Below, in pieces: positions 1 through 7,955 of a stretch of DNA of 64,000 nucleotides. The stretch comes from Cupriavidus oxalaticus (GTDB lineage: Bacteria; Pseudomonadota; Gammaproteobacteria; Burkholderiales; Burkholderiaceae). How positions within the stretch are numbered: position 1 is the first letter of the stretch; every line of letters starts with the position of its first letter. Location of the stretch: positions 2,518,501-2,582,500 of the forward strand of contig NZ_CP069811.1 of assembly GCF_016894385.1 (NCBI RefSeq), in the 5' to 3' direction. A program made the position numbers and the translations under genes. The notes beneath the pieces were generated by a model. The model did not search any database, was not told where the DNA came from, and saw only the letters and a list, made by a program, of their open reading frames with translations.

Positions 1-145
1 TGCCGCCGCCGGCCGGAAACGGCACCACCAGCGTGACCGGCTTGGTGGGCCAGTCCCGGGCGACGGCGGCGCCGGCCGGTAGCAGGCAAAGCGCCCCGAG
101 GATGCAGGCGGACACTTGGGAAAGTAAGGGTGGCAGGGTTGCCAT
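1..145 (-). CDS. Bug-family tripartite tricarboxylate transporter receptor (5' part only)
   Basis: Only the first 48 codons lie in the window; the gene runs off the left edge. The ATG at 145 opens a signal peptide (basic-free N terminus, then a hydrophobic stretch ending near AGAAVA), followed by WPTKPVTLVVPFPAGGG. That start of the mature protein is typical of the periplasmic Bug/TctC substrate-binding proteins of Burkholderiales, which deliver carboxylates to TctAB-type membrane partners or act as orphan sensors. The ligand cannot be predicted from this part. A related but dead fragment lies at 17213-17449. Confidence 0.85.
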   Translation of the reverse strand, partial: MATLPPLLSQVSACILGALCLLPAGAAVARDWPTKPVTLVVPFPAGGG

Positions 146-279
146 GGCGCGTTCTCCTTGACTCGAACGGCTTGAGTCTAGGGATGGGGCGCCGTGCGGC
201 CAAACCGGCAGGCGACAGGCCTTGATCCGAAATCGGACAGCAGCATTTGCCGCCCGGGCGTGCCAACGCGCCACTGGGC

Positions 280-1044
280 TTACCGGGCCGCCGAAGCAGT
301 CAGCCAGCCTTCCTCGGTGCTCGCAGCCGCGACCTGACTGGCGATCGCATTGCCCAGGCGCGTGGCATCGGCGGAAATCGAGTCACGCGTCATTTCCGTG
401 GCGCCGTGCACGCCGGCGCCACCGGCTGCCGCCATCGCGACATGCCCCGCCGCGGCGCCGATGCCCGCGGTTTCCGCCACGCCCGGAATATGACCCGAAT
501 CTGCGCTGGCAACAAAGCTCTGCAGCGGAACCGGGGTGCCGTTGGCAGGCTGGTACGAGATGCGCACGTCGGCGCCGACTTCGCTCTTGCCGGCACCCAG
601 GCCGATCAGCAGGCGGCGGCGGCCGCTGCCTTCATCGATCTTGCGGAAATCGCCCTCGACGACCAGCGCGCTGGCACCAGCCGGCGCCGGCGCATCGGAA
701 CGCACCGCGTTCAGGCCCATGCCGCGCAGTTCGCGCACGATTTCGCTGGCGACCTGCTCGCGCGCTTCGGCGGCGGTCTGGCCTTGCGCGCTCGCCGACG
801 AGCTGCCAGTGGCCATCATCCTGACCTTCTGCACCAGGCCGCCGTCGAGCTTCACCTGCCCGGCATCGGCGTCGAACGCGTGGACGTAGATCACGTCGGC
901 GTGCACGGCCTGCATCAGGCCCATCTGGTCGATGCCGGTGACACCGGCGTTGGCGCAGCCGGCGCCGAGCATGGCGGTGGCGGCGAGTGCGGCGACGGTC
1001 AGGCGCTTGGTTTGCCTGGCGATGGTCTGGAGAGCGTTGCGCAT
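280..1044 (-). CDS. DUF4410-type lipoprotein
   Basis: 254 residues. The N terminus has a basic segment, a hydrophobic core and a lipobox-like LGAGC at about residues 26-30, so it is probably a lipoprotein. The mature part, with a stretch around residues 85-150 (EIVRELRGMGLNA, then ALVVEGDFRKIDEGSGRRR), resembles DUF4410 proteins, which have no known function. The C-terminal third is rich in Ala and Gly. It lies 240 bp downstream of the two-component genes on the same strand and probably has its own promoter. Confidence 0.7.
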   Translation of the reverse strand: MRNALQTIARQTKRLTVAALAATAMLGAGCANAGVTGIDQMGLMQAVHADVIYVHAFDADAGQVKLDGGLVQKVRMMATGSSSASAQGQTAAEAREQVASEIVRELRGMGLNAVRSDAPAPAGASALVVEGDFRKIDEGSGRRRLLIGLGAGKSEVGADVRISYQPANGTPVPLQSFVASADSGHIPGVAETAGIGAAAGHVAMAAAGGAGVHGATEMTRDSISADATRLGNAIASQVAAASTEEGWLTASAAR

Positions 1045-1286
1045 ATCGGTTTCCTTGGGTTGGCGAGTCGTGCCGTCAGTGGTCTGGAAAAGCTGTCACC
1101 GACATCGTTGCATCAGGGGATCGCAAACCATCGGGAGCTTCTTGCCGCGTTGCCTGCCTCGGTGTTGCCGAGTGTGTTGCCGTTCGGCATCGCGGTGACG
1201 GAAGTATGGGAAAAACCCGCGCGCAGCGCCATCTGGCAATTATTTCGCGCCATGTCACGGCGCCGCGGGAAGGCGGAGATGCAGCG

Positions 1287-2636
1287 CTACGCCGCCGGTG
1301 CCTGCAGCGGCAGCGCCACCACCGCTTCGAGCCCGCCGCCATCGCGCTGGCGGAACTGCAGCGAGCCGCCGTGCAGCCGCGCGATGCGCTCGACAATGGC
1401 CAGCCCGAGCCCCGTGCCGCCCGCGTGGCCGCGCGCGTTGGCGCCGCGGCTGAAGGGCGCCTTGAGCTGCTCCAGCTCGTGCGCGGCGATGCCGGTGCCG
1501 CGATCGCCGATGGCAACATAGGCACACGCGGCATCGCGCCACGTGCGCACGCTGAAGCCTGACTTGCCGTAGACGACAGCGTTCTGCATCAGGTTCATCA
1601 GCAGCCGCATCAGGCTGACCGGGCGATAGGGAACCGGCGGCAATTCCGCGAGCGACAGCTCGAATTCATGGCCCAGGCCGGCGAAGTCGGCGGCGAGCTG
1701 CGACACCAGCGCGTTGACGTCGCCGGGCTGCGGCTGCTCTTTCTCGCCGCTGCCGGCGTAGTCCATGAACTGCTGCAGGATGGTCTCGATGTGGTCCAGG
1801 TAGCCCTCGGCCGAGGCCACGAACGCGTCGTCGGCGCCGCGCGGGATCGACATGGCCATGGCCAGGCGCAGCTTGGTCAGTGGCGTGCGGATGTCGTGCG
1901 AGACACCCGCCAGCATCAGCGCCCGCGTCTGCTCGGCCTGCTGCAACGCCTGCGTCATCTGGTTGAAGGCGCCACTGACCTGGGCGATCTCGGTCGGGCC
2001 GTCGGTCGGCAGTGGTGGCGGTGTCGATCCGGCGCAGATGTCCTGCGCGGCACGCGCAAGGTCCTGCAGCGGCCGGTTCAGGTGGCGCTGGATCAGGTAG
2101 CCGGTCAGCGCCGCGAGCAGCGCCAGCGCGGTCGACAGCGCCAGCGCCGTGGCGATGCCGCCGGCGCGCACGTCCTCGCTGATCGGCAGGCCGATCCAGC
2201 GGGGTTCGCCACCCACATGCATGCGGATCCAGAGTTGCTCGGCCTCGCCGGTCTGCCATCGCACCGGCATGTCGGCGGGCAGGTGGCGCCGCAGCGCCTC
2301 CATGAAGACATCGCGTTGCCAGGTGCGCAGCAGGTGCTCCAGATCGGCCGCGGGTTTCACGGCGGCGTGCTCGGGCGCTTGCGCCTGCGCGCCCATGCGC
2401 GCGGCCGCGGCACCGCTGGAGTCAAGCGGCATTGCCGCCACCACGCGGTCGAGCGTGCGCACGTAATCGGCAAAGACGATGGCGGCGCGCTCGATGCGCG
2501 GGCGCTGCACGTAATGCAGCAGCACCGTCAGCGAACACGCCTGGGTGATGGCCACCAGCGCCACCAGCAGCAGGATATTGCGCGCCAGCAGCGAGCGCGG
2601 CAGCAGGCGCCCGAGCAGGGACGACGAACGCGTCAC
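1287..2636 (-). CDS. EnvZ-type sensor histidine kinase
   Basis: The start chosen is the GTG at 2636, because its GTGA overlaps the TGA of the upstream response regulator (translational coupling); this gives 449 residues. A first membrane segment lies at about 19-41, a periplasmic sensor domain at about 42-158 and a second membrane segment at about 160-183, then HAMP. The phosphoacceptor His is H247 in GVSHDIRTPLTKL. The ATPase domain has the N box NLMQNAVVYG and the G boxes DRGTGI and GTGLGLA. It should phosphorylate the adjacent OmpR-type regulator. The signal is unknown. Confidence 0.92.
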   Translation of the reverse strand: MTRSSSLLGRLLPRSLLARNILLLVALVAITQACSLTVLLHYVQRPRIERAAIVFADYVRTLDRVVAAMPLDSSGAAAARMGAQAQAPEHAAVKPAADLEHLLRTWQRDVFMEALRRHLPADMPVRWQTGEAEQLWIRMHVGGEPRWIGLPISEDVRAGGIATALALSTALALLAALTGYLIQRHLNRPLQDLARAAQDICAGSTPPPLPTDGPTEIAQVSGAFNQMTQALQQAEQTRALMLAGVSHDIRTPLTKLRLAMAMSIPRGADDAFVASAEGYLDHIETILQQFMDYAGSGEKEQPQPGDVNALVSQLAADFAGLGHEFELSLAELPPVPYRPVSLMRLLMNLMQNAVVYGKSGFSVRTWRDAACAYVAIGDRGTGIAAHELEQLKAPFSRGANARGHAGGTGLGLAIVERIARLHGGSLQFRQRDGGGLEAVVALPLQAPAA

Positions 2637-3349
2637 GATTCCACGCCGGCGACCAGCATGTAGCCGACGCCCCACACGGTCTTGATGAAGCGCGGCTTGG
2701 ACGGGTCGTCTTCGACGATCTGGCGCAGCCGCAGGATCTGCACGTCGATGCTGCGGTCGAGCGCGTCATGGTCGCGCCCGCGCGCCCGCGCCAGCAGGTT
2801 CTCGCGGCTGACCGCGCGGTTCGGCGACGATCCCAGCGCGTGCAGCAGCAGCATCTGCGCCGAATGCACTTCGACCGGCTCGCCGCCGCGCAGCAGCGTC
2901 TGCTTGCCGACATCGAAGGTGAAGTCGCCGAAGCGCAGCCGCTGCGTGGTCACGGTGGGGTCGCCGGCCGACATCTTCTGCCGGCGCAGCAGCGCGCGGA
3001 TGCGCGCCACCAGCTCGTCCGGCACGAAGGGCTTGGCGAGGTAGTCGTCGGCACCCGTTTCCAGGCCGGCGACGCGGTCCATCGGGTCGCCCTTGGCCGT
3101 CAGCATCAGGATCGGCAGCGTGTGGCCCTCGGCCCGCAGGCGCTTGCAGATGGTGAGGCCGTCCTCGGGCTCCATCATCAGGTCGAGCACCAGCAGGTCG
3201 TGCGGCTCGCGCTGCAGGTACTTGTCGAGCTGCTTGCCGTCGGCCACCGCGCGCACGCGGAAGCCATGCCCGGTCAGGAAGCGTTGCAGCATGTTGCGCA
3301 GCTCGGCTTCATCGTCGAGCACGACAATCCTGTTCACCTGTTCCATCAC
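2633..3349 (-). CDS. OmpR-family response regulator
   Basis: 238 residues (237 if the second ATG at 3346 is used). The receiver domain has the acidic pair D12-D13, phosphoacceptor D56 (LVLDLMM) and the switch lysine in YLAKPF. The C-terminal winged-helix domain ends in a typical GVGYML motif. It overlaps the kinase by 4 bp. It lies 28 bp downstream of the EF-hand gene and in line with the secreted repeat gene, so all four genes are probably one operon. Its likely targets are the paired boxes at 4756-4806 and 32145-32195; that assignment is inference. Confidence 0.92.
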   Translation of the reverse strand: MMEQVNRIVVLDDEAELRNMLQRFLTGHGFRVRAVADGKQLDKYLQREPHDLLVLDLMMEPEDGLTICKRLRAEGHTLPILMLTAKGDPMDRVAGLETGADDYLAKPFVPDELVARIRALLRRQKMSAGDPTVTTQRLRFGDFTFDVGKQTLLRGGEPVEVHSAQMLLLHALGSSPNRAVSRENLLARARGRDHDALDRSIDVQILRLRQIVEDDPSKPRFIKTVWGVGYMLVAGVES

Positions 3350-3377
3350 GGGTCTCCGCCAACTTCGGCGCCACGCG

Positions 3378-3680
3378 TCAGCGCGACAGCATCTTCTGCT
3401 TCATGAACGCCTCGATCTGCGGCAGCGTCACGTAGCCCAGCCGCTGCGTGTCGATCTGGTCGAAGTGGCTCGCGACCATCGGCATGCCGGCCTGCGCCTG
3501 CTCGCGGGTCAGCTTGCCGTCCCGCGCGGTGTTCGCGCTGGCGAAGCGCTCCTGCAGCTGCTGCAGCGCACGCTCGGCGCGCACGCCACCGGCACCTGCC
3601 GCCGCCGGCATCTCGGCACTTTGTGCATAGGCGCCTGCAGAAACAATACACAACATAAGCACTGCAATCATCTTCTTCAT
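3378..3680 (-). CDS. Small secreted protein with degenerate EF-hand pair
   Basis: 100 residues with a signal peptide ending at AGAYAQ. Two EF-hand-like loops follow, NTARDGKLTREQ and DTQRLGYVTLPQ. Each keeps the central Gly, but the loops lack the acidic residue at position 3 and the Glu at position 12, and the second also lacks position 5, so tight calcium binding is doubtful. It precedes the OmpR-type regulator by 28 bp. A close paralogue at 31373-31669 has the same two imperfect loops. It might be a periplasmic accessory or signal for the kinase; this is inference. Confidence 0.85.
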   Translation of the reverse strand: MKKMIAVLMLCIVSAGAYAQSAEMPAAAGAGGVRAERALQQLQERFASANTARDGKLTREQAQAGMPMVASHFDQIDTQRLGYVTLPQIEAFMKQKMLSR

Positions 3681-3754
3681 GGGGGACTCCGTGGGACAGC
3701 CGGCCCTTGCCGGCAATTGGTGACGGGAAATCGACGGGGAACGCGTCGTCGCGC

Positions 3755-4663
3755 TCAGACCACGTGGGCGGGCACCCACACGCCGCCGGCCCAGTGGCCG
3801 GGGATCATGACGGCCGGACGGGCGACGTAGACCGCGCGCGGTGCGAAATAGACCGCGCGCGGCACCGGTGCGGCGACCACGACGCGGACCGGCGGCGGCG
3901 GCGGCGTGCTGACCGCCACCGTCGTGCCCACCGTGCCGACGGCAGCCTCGGTGCCGGCCGTTCCGACCGTGGCAACCGTCGTGCCGCCGGTCGCCACCGC
4001 GCCGTGGACCACGGTAGTGCCGCCGCTGGTGGTCACGACCCCGGGCGCCACGCTGGTGGCGCTGTCCGAGTGCGCGACGGTGCCGCCCTGTGCACCGGTC
4101 ACGGTGCCCGAGCGGTAGCAGGTCGAGCCGGCGCAGCTGGTCGAAGCGGCGTGCCCGTAGGTATTGCCATTTGCGCCAGTGACGGTGCCCGACGACGAGT
4201 ACTGGCCGACGCCTTCGCGGGTCACGCTGCCGGAAGTGGTGGCGGTCTGGCCATTGGGGCCGGTCAGGTCGCCGCTGTGCGAACAGGTGCCGCCGGCGCA
4301 ACTGGTGCTGCCGTCGTGCTGCACCGAGCGGCCGTTGGGACCGACGGCGGTGCCGCTGTTGCTGAACTGGCCCGGCGCGGTGCGCGTCACGGTGCCGGTG
4401 TTGGTGGCCAGGCCGCCATAGGGGCCCTCGATGCCACCGGCGTGCGAGCAGCTGCCGCCACCGCAGGCGCCGACATGCCCGCTGCTGAACGTGCCGCGCG
4501 GCGTGTACGCCGTGCCGTGCCCGCCGAATGCGGCAAAGGCGGGCGTGCTCGCCAGGATCACCAGCGCGCCGCCGGCGATGCCGAGCAGGCGGTGCAGGCG
4601 GTGCAGGCGCGGCTTGCGCGTCGGGCGCTGGGAGCTTTCAGTATTGGCAGGGCGTTTCGTCAT
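3755..4663 (-). CDS. Secreted protein with 55-residue CX4C repeats
   Basis: 302 residues with a basic N terminus and a signal peptide (LLGIAGGALVILA, cleavage near AFA). Residues 67-121 and 122-176 are two 55-residue repeats and a partial third follows from 177. Each begins with a C-x4-C pair, then contains GPNG, SG-x-VTR, GQ-x-S-x-SGT and a late His. A low-complexity Gly/Thr/Val stretch, a run of prolines and a VPRAVYFAPRAVYVARP tail follow. I do not recognise a family. The 98-residue protein at 31758-32054 matches its signal peptide and tail but lacks the repeats. It is the first gene of the putative operon running into the two-component genes. Confidence 0.72.
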   Translation of the reverse strand: MTKRPANTESSQRPTRKPRLHRLHRLLGIAGGALVILASTPAFAAFGGHGTAYTPRGTFSSGHVGACGGGSCSHAGGIEGPYGGLATNTGTVTRTAPGQFSNSGTAVGPNGRSVQHDGSTSCAGGTCSHSGDLTGPNGQTATTSGSVTREGVGQYSSSGTVTGANGNTYGHAASTSCAGSTCYRSGTVTGAQGGTVAHSDSATSVAPGVVTTSGGTTVVHGAVATGGTTVATVGTAGTEAAVGTVGTTVAVSTPPPPPVRVVVAAPVPRAVYFAPRAVYVARPAVMIPGHWAGGVWVPAHVV

Positions 4664-4711
4664 GGCAGGTCCTTCCGGTTCGGTTCATGCCGCGCAACGT
4701 GTCGCGGCGAC

Positions 4712-4867
4712 GGTCGAACTATAGGAAAGGGACGGTGGCTTTTCGCGGTGGAAAAAATGTCGCGGTGTTACACCGCCTGCGGCCTGCCGCGCATGACATG
4801 CGGCGAAATAATTGCTGGATGGCGCCGCACGGGTCCAGCCACTACATTTGCCTCACCGACGCAGCAA
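4712..4867. promoter_or_regulatory. Divergent control region, cassette copy 1
   Basis: This block lies between the secreted repeat gene (minus) and the desaturase-like gene (plus) and is conserved at 32101-32260. It holds a minus-strand -10 TATAGT (4718-4723), a box AATGTCGCGG (4756-4765) running into TGTTACAC, a second box CATGCGGCGA (4797-4806), and a plus-strand -10-like TACATT (4843-4848). Distances between these elements (38, 41 and 46 bp) are identical in both copies. Neither promoter has a good -35, which suits control by an activator. The nearby OmpR-type regulator is the obvious candidate. Confidence 0.6.
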
Positions 4868-4916
4868 GCAGCAACCCGGCAAGCCAAGCGTCCCACCTCA
4901 CCGCACTGGACCCGCC

Positions 4917-5831
4917 ATGCACAACCTCGGAAAATTCACCCTCTACGTCACGGCGTTTATCGTGGCGGTCTCTCTGGTCGAAGCCTTCGTGCTGGCACGC
5001 AAGGCGAACCGCCAGGGCAAGGCCTACCCCTGGCATGAAGTCGCCCTGTCGCTGGCCGACCTGGTCGGCCGCAAGCTGCTGGCGCTGCTGCCGCTGTCGC
5101 TGGCCGCCCCGGTGTTCGCGTTTGCCTGGCAGCACCGCATCTTCACGGTGGAAATCAACAGCGCGCTGGCCGTGCTGCTGCTCTTCCTCGGACAAGAGTT
5201 CTGCTACTACTGGTACCACCGCGCCTCGCACCGCATCCGCTTCTTCTGGGCCACGCACGCGGTCCACCACTCGCCGAACGAACTGACGCTGGGTACGGCC
5301 TATCGCCTCGGCTGGACCGGCAAGATCACCGGCACCGCCATCTTCTTCGCGCCGCTGGTCTTCCTGGGCGTTCGTCCCGAAGTGGTGCTGGCCACGGTGA
5401 GCCTGAACCTGCTGTACCAGTTCTGGCTGCACACCACCTGGATCCCCAAGCTGGGCTGGCTCGAATACGTGTTCAACACCCCCTCGGCGCACCGCGTGCA
5501 CCATGCCTCGAACATCGACTACCTCGATGCCAACTTCGGCGGCGTGCTGATCATCTTCGACCGCCTGTTCGGCACCTATGTGGAAGAGCGTGAAGACGAG
5601 CCCTGCCGCTACGGCCTGGTCCACCCGACCACCACGCACAATCCGCTGGTCAACCAGTTCGAGCACTGGGTCAGCCTGTTCGGCGACATGGCCAGGGCCG
5701 GCAGCGTGACCAAGGCAATCGGCTACCTGGTGATGCCCCCGGGCTGGACGCCGGACGGCAGCGGCGACACCACCGAAAGCCTGCGCCAGCAGGCCCAGGC
5801 GGAACGGGCGGTGGCGGTGAACGCAAGCTGA
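4917..5831 (+). CDS. Sterol desaturase / fatty acid hydroxylase family membrane enzyme
   Basis: 304 residues, integral membrane, di-iron type. The histidine clusters of the family are present: HRASHR, HAVHHS and HRVHHASN. An N-terminal membrane helix is at about residues 5-25, with further helices before each histidine cluster. Such enzymes hydroxylate or desaturate lipid chains or sterol-like substrates using oxygen; the substrate here is unknown. The ATG at 4917 aligns exactly with the start of the paralogue at 32306. A block from about 5150 to 5330 is nearly identical at DNA level to that paralogue. Confidence 0.88.
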   Translation: MHNLGKFTLYVTAFIVAVSLVEAFVLARKANRQGKAYPWHEVALSLADLVGRKLLALLPLSLAAPVFAFAWQHRIFTVEINSALAVLLLFLGQEFCYYWYHRASHRIRFFWATHAVHHSPNELTLGTAYRLGWTGKITGTAIFFAPLVFLGVRPEVVLATVSLNLLYQFWLHTTWIPKLGWLEYVFNTPSAHRVHHASNIDYLDANFGGVLIIFDRLFGTYVEEREDEPCRYGLVHPTTTHNPLVNQFEHWVSLFGDMARAGSVTKAIGYLVMPPGWTPDGSGDTTESLRQQAQAERAVAVNAS

Positions 5832-5851
5832 AGGGAATCCACGGAAACAAA

Positions 5852-5870
5852 AGCGCGGCCTTGCCGCGCT
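5852..5870 (-). terminator. Intrinsic terminator for the acyl-CoA synthetase gene
   Basis: A 7-bp stem (AGCGCGG / CCGCGCT) with a 5-base loop. Read on the minus strand it is followed by TTTTGTTT, so it terminates the minus-strand synthetase gene ending at 5960. It may also slow plus-strand transcription from the desaturase gene. Confidence 0.65.
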
Positions 5871-5959
5871 CACGCTGCTGACAACGTCAATGGCTGCGAA
5901 TGTTGTCTCTCCTCCCGCAAGCGGGAGAGGGGCGCAGACAGCCTCGCATTTTCCGTTTG

Positions 5960-7537
5960 TCAGCCCTCTGCCAGCAGCGCGCGCAGCTGCGCCTTGGCCA
6001 CCTTCTCCAGCGTCGAGCGCGGCAGCTTGTCCACCAGCCGGATTTCGCGCGGCTGCTTGAAGTCGGCGAGCTGCGCCGCGCACACCTGTGCGATGCGCGC
6101 AGGCAATTCGGCTTCCGGCGCCGGCACGGCGATGACGAACGCCACCGGCACCTCGTCCAGCATCGGATGCTTGCGGCCGACCACCGCCACCTCGGCCACG
6201 CCCGGCACGGCCGCGATCACGCGCTCGATCTCGGACGCGGCGACGTTCTCGCCGCCCACCTTCAGCATGTCCTTGGCGCGGTCGGCGAAGAAGAGCGCGC
6301 CGTCGTGCCCCAACCGCACGCGGTCGCCTGTGATAAAGAGCCCGTCCTCGCGGAAGGCCGCGGCGGTGGCCTCCGGGTCGTTGGCGTATTCCAGGAACAG
6401 CGAGACGCCGCGCCGGCCGCGCACGTACAGGTCGCCGGTCTGGCCGGGCGCAACGGGCCTGCCGTCGGCATCGAGCACATGGATCTCGTAGCCCGGCGCG
6501 GGCCGCCCCATCGACAGCGGCGGATTGGGCCGGTGCACCGAGCCGATGGTGCCGTGCGTGATGGTCTCGGTCATGCCCCACCAGCCGATGGTCTTGACGC
6601 GGAAATGCGCGTCGGTCGGCGGCGAGCTCACGCCGCTGCCCCACAGCCGGTAGCTGTGCTGCGGCGGCACCGGATGCGCCAGCAGCGCGCGCACGCAGAA
6701 CGGCACCATCGAGGTCCAGGTGCAGCGATGCCGCAGCGACACCGGCCAGAATCGCGAAGCCGAGAAGCGCGGCAGCAGCACCGCGGTGCCGCCAACCCAC
6801 AGCGAGGCCAGCACCGAGTAGACCTGCGCGTTGGTATGGAACAGCGGCAGGTGGACCAGGTGGACGTCGTCCGGGCGCAGGTCCTCGTGCTGCGCGCACA
6901 GCCGCGCGCCCCACAGCGCATTGGCATGGGTCCACAGCACCGCCTTGGGCCGCGACGTGGTGCCCGAGGTGTACTGGATGCCGAACGGCGCCATCGGGTC
7001 GTGCGGGCGTTCGGCCAGCGTGGCCGGGTCCGCGTCGACCTGGTCGAAGCGCAGGAAGCCGTCGCCGGGCGCGGCGGCCGGCGCGCCGTTGTCGGTGGCG
7101 GTGACCGCGATCCACGCCAGCGCCGGCGCCGCGTCCCGCACCTGCGCCGCGAAGCGCGGCTGCGTGATGCCGGCCACCGCGCCGCTGTGGCGGGCAAAGT
7201 AGGCCAATTCGTCGGCGCTCGAGCGGGTATTGGTGGTGACCGGCACGGCGCCGGCGTAGGCGCAGCCCAGCCACGCGATCACCGATTCCGGACAGTTGTC
7301 CAGGTGCACCAGCACGCGCTCGCGCGGCTGCACGCCGCGCGCCTGCAGGCCGGCGGCAAAGCGGCGCACGGCCTGGCCGAAGGCGGCATGGGTCCAGGTG
7401 CGGCCCTCGCCTTCGAACGGCTCCCACACCAGGAACGGGTGGGCGCCGCGCAGCGCGGCCTGTTCGTCGACCAGGGTGCGGATATCGGTATTCTCGAACG
7501 GCGTGAGCGGGGTGGACTGCATGGGATGCTGGGTCAT
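5960..7537 (-). CDS. AMP-binding acyl-CoA synthetase
   Basis: 525 residues from the ATG at 7537. It belongs to the ANL adenylate-forming superfamily: the P-loop-like YTSGTTSRPKAVLW, the GWWGMTETIT substrate/AMP motif, the ITGDRVR motif with the ribose-binding Asp, and the C-terminal lysine region STLEKVAK are all present. It forms an acyl-adenylate and then the CoA thioester of a carboxylic acid; the acid cannot be told from sequence. It stands alone, so no pathway is indicated. The ORF extends upstream to 7612 but the extra residues are Arg-rich and unlike the family. Confidence 0.9.
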   Translation of the reverse strand: MTQHPMQSTPLTPFENTDIRTLVDEQAALRGAHPFLVWEPFEGEGRTWTHAAFGQAVRRFAAGLQARGVQPRERVLVHLDNCPESVIAWLGCAYAGAVPVTTNTRSSADELAYFARHSGAVAGITQPRFAAQVRDAAPALAWIAVTATDNGAPAAAPGDGFLRFDQVDADPATLAERPHDPMAPFGIQYTSGTTSRPKAVLWTHANALWGARLCAQHEDLRPDDVHLVHLPLFHTNAQVYSVLASLWVGGTAVLLPRFSASRFWPVSLRHRCTWTSMVPFCVRALLAHPVPPQHSYRLWGSGVSSPPTDAHFRVKTIGWWGMTETITHGTIGSVHRPNPPLSMGRPAPGYEIHVLDADGRPVAPGQTGDLYVRGRRGVSLFLEYANDPEATAAAFREDGLFITGDRVRLGHDGALFFADRAKDMLKVGGENVAASEIERVIAAVPGVAEVAVVGRKHPMLDEVPVAFVIAVPAPEAELPARIAQVCAAQLADFKQPREIRLVDKLPRSTLEKVAKAQLRALLAEG

Positions 7538-7729
7538 GAGGGGCGGCTTCCTGTTCCGGCGGCGCGGGATGCGCAGGGCAGGGGCCAGTATCGCGAAGCC
7601 GCGCCGCCGCATGACTCGTCGGAAGCGACGATATGGGCCGCCGGCGCCGCATCGAGGAATCCCCGGCGCCCACGCCGGTCGAACTGCTCAGCATCGTCCC
7701 AATCCCTGACGCCCTGTCCTCGACCCGCC

Positions 7730-7939
7730 ATGCAACGCGTGCTCCTCATCCTCGGCTGCCTGCTGATCGCCGCGGCCGCAGCCTGGCCCTGGCTGTCCAG
7801 GCTGCCCTTCGACCGCCTTGGCCGCCTGCCCGGCGACATCCATATCGTCCGCGACGGCTTCAGCTTCTACCTGCCGATCACGACCTGCATCCTGGTGTCG
7901 GTGGTGGTCTCGGTCGTGATCTGGCTGCTGCGGCGCTGA
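7730..7939 (+). CDS. DUF2905 small membrane protein
   Basis: 69 residues. A membrane helix at about 2-20, then the family-like motif LGRLPGDIHIVRDGFSFYLPI, and a second helix at about 50-66 ending in a basic tail. These match the widespread DUF2905 inner-membrane proteins of unknown function. It is divergent from the synthetase gene and convergent with the chemoreceptor gene. Confidence 0.88.
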   Translation: MQRVLLILGCLLIAAAAAWPWLSRLPFDRLGRLPGDIHIVRDGFSFYLPITTCILVSVVVSVVIWLLRR

Positions 7940-7955
7940 CGCCGCGCCGCCGGCA

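Noticed and set aside
7537..7612. Upstream extension of the acyl-CoA synthetase to the first ATG
   Set aside because: The extra 25 residues are Arg/Pro-rich and not like the family; the ATG at 7537 is a better start.
4842..7694. Minus-strand frame of 950 codons spanning the synthetase and desaturase genes
   Set aside because: It lies in the wrong frame to the synthetase motifs; the 525-residue frame holds all ANL signatures.
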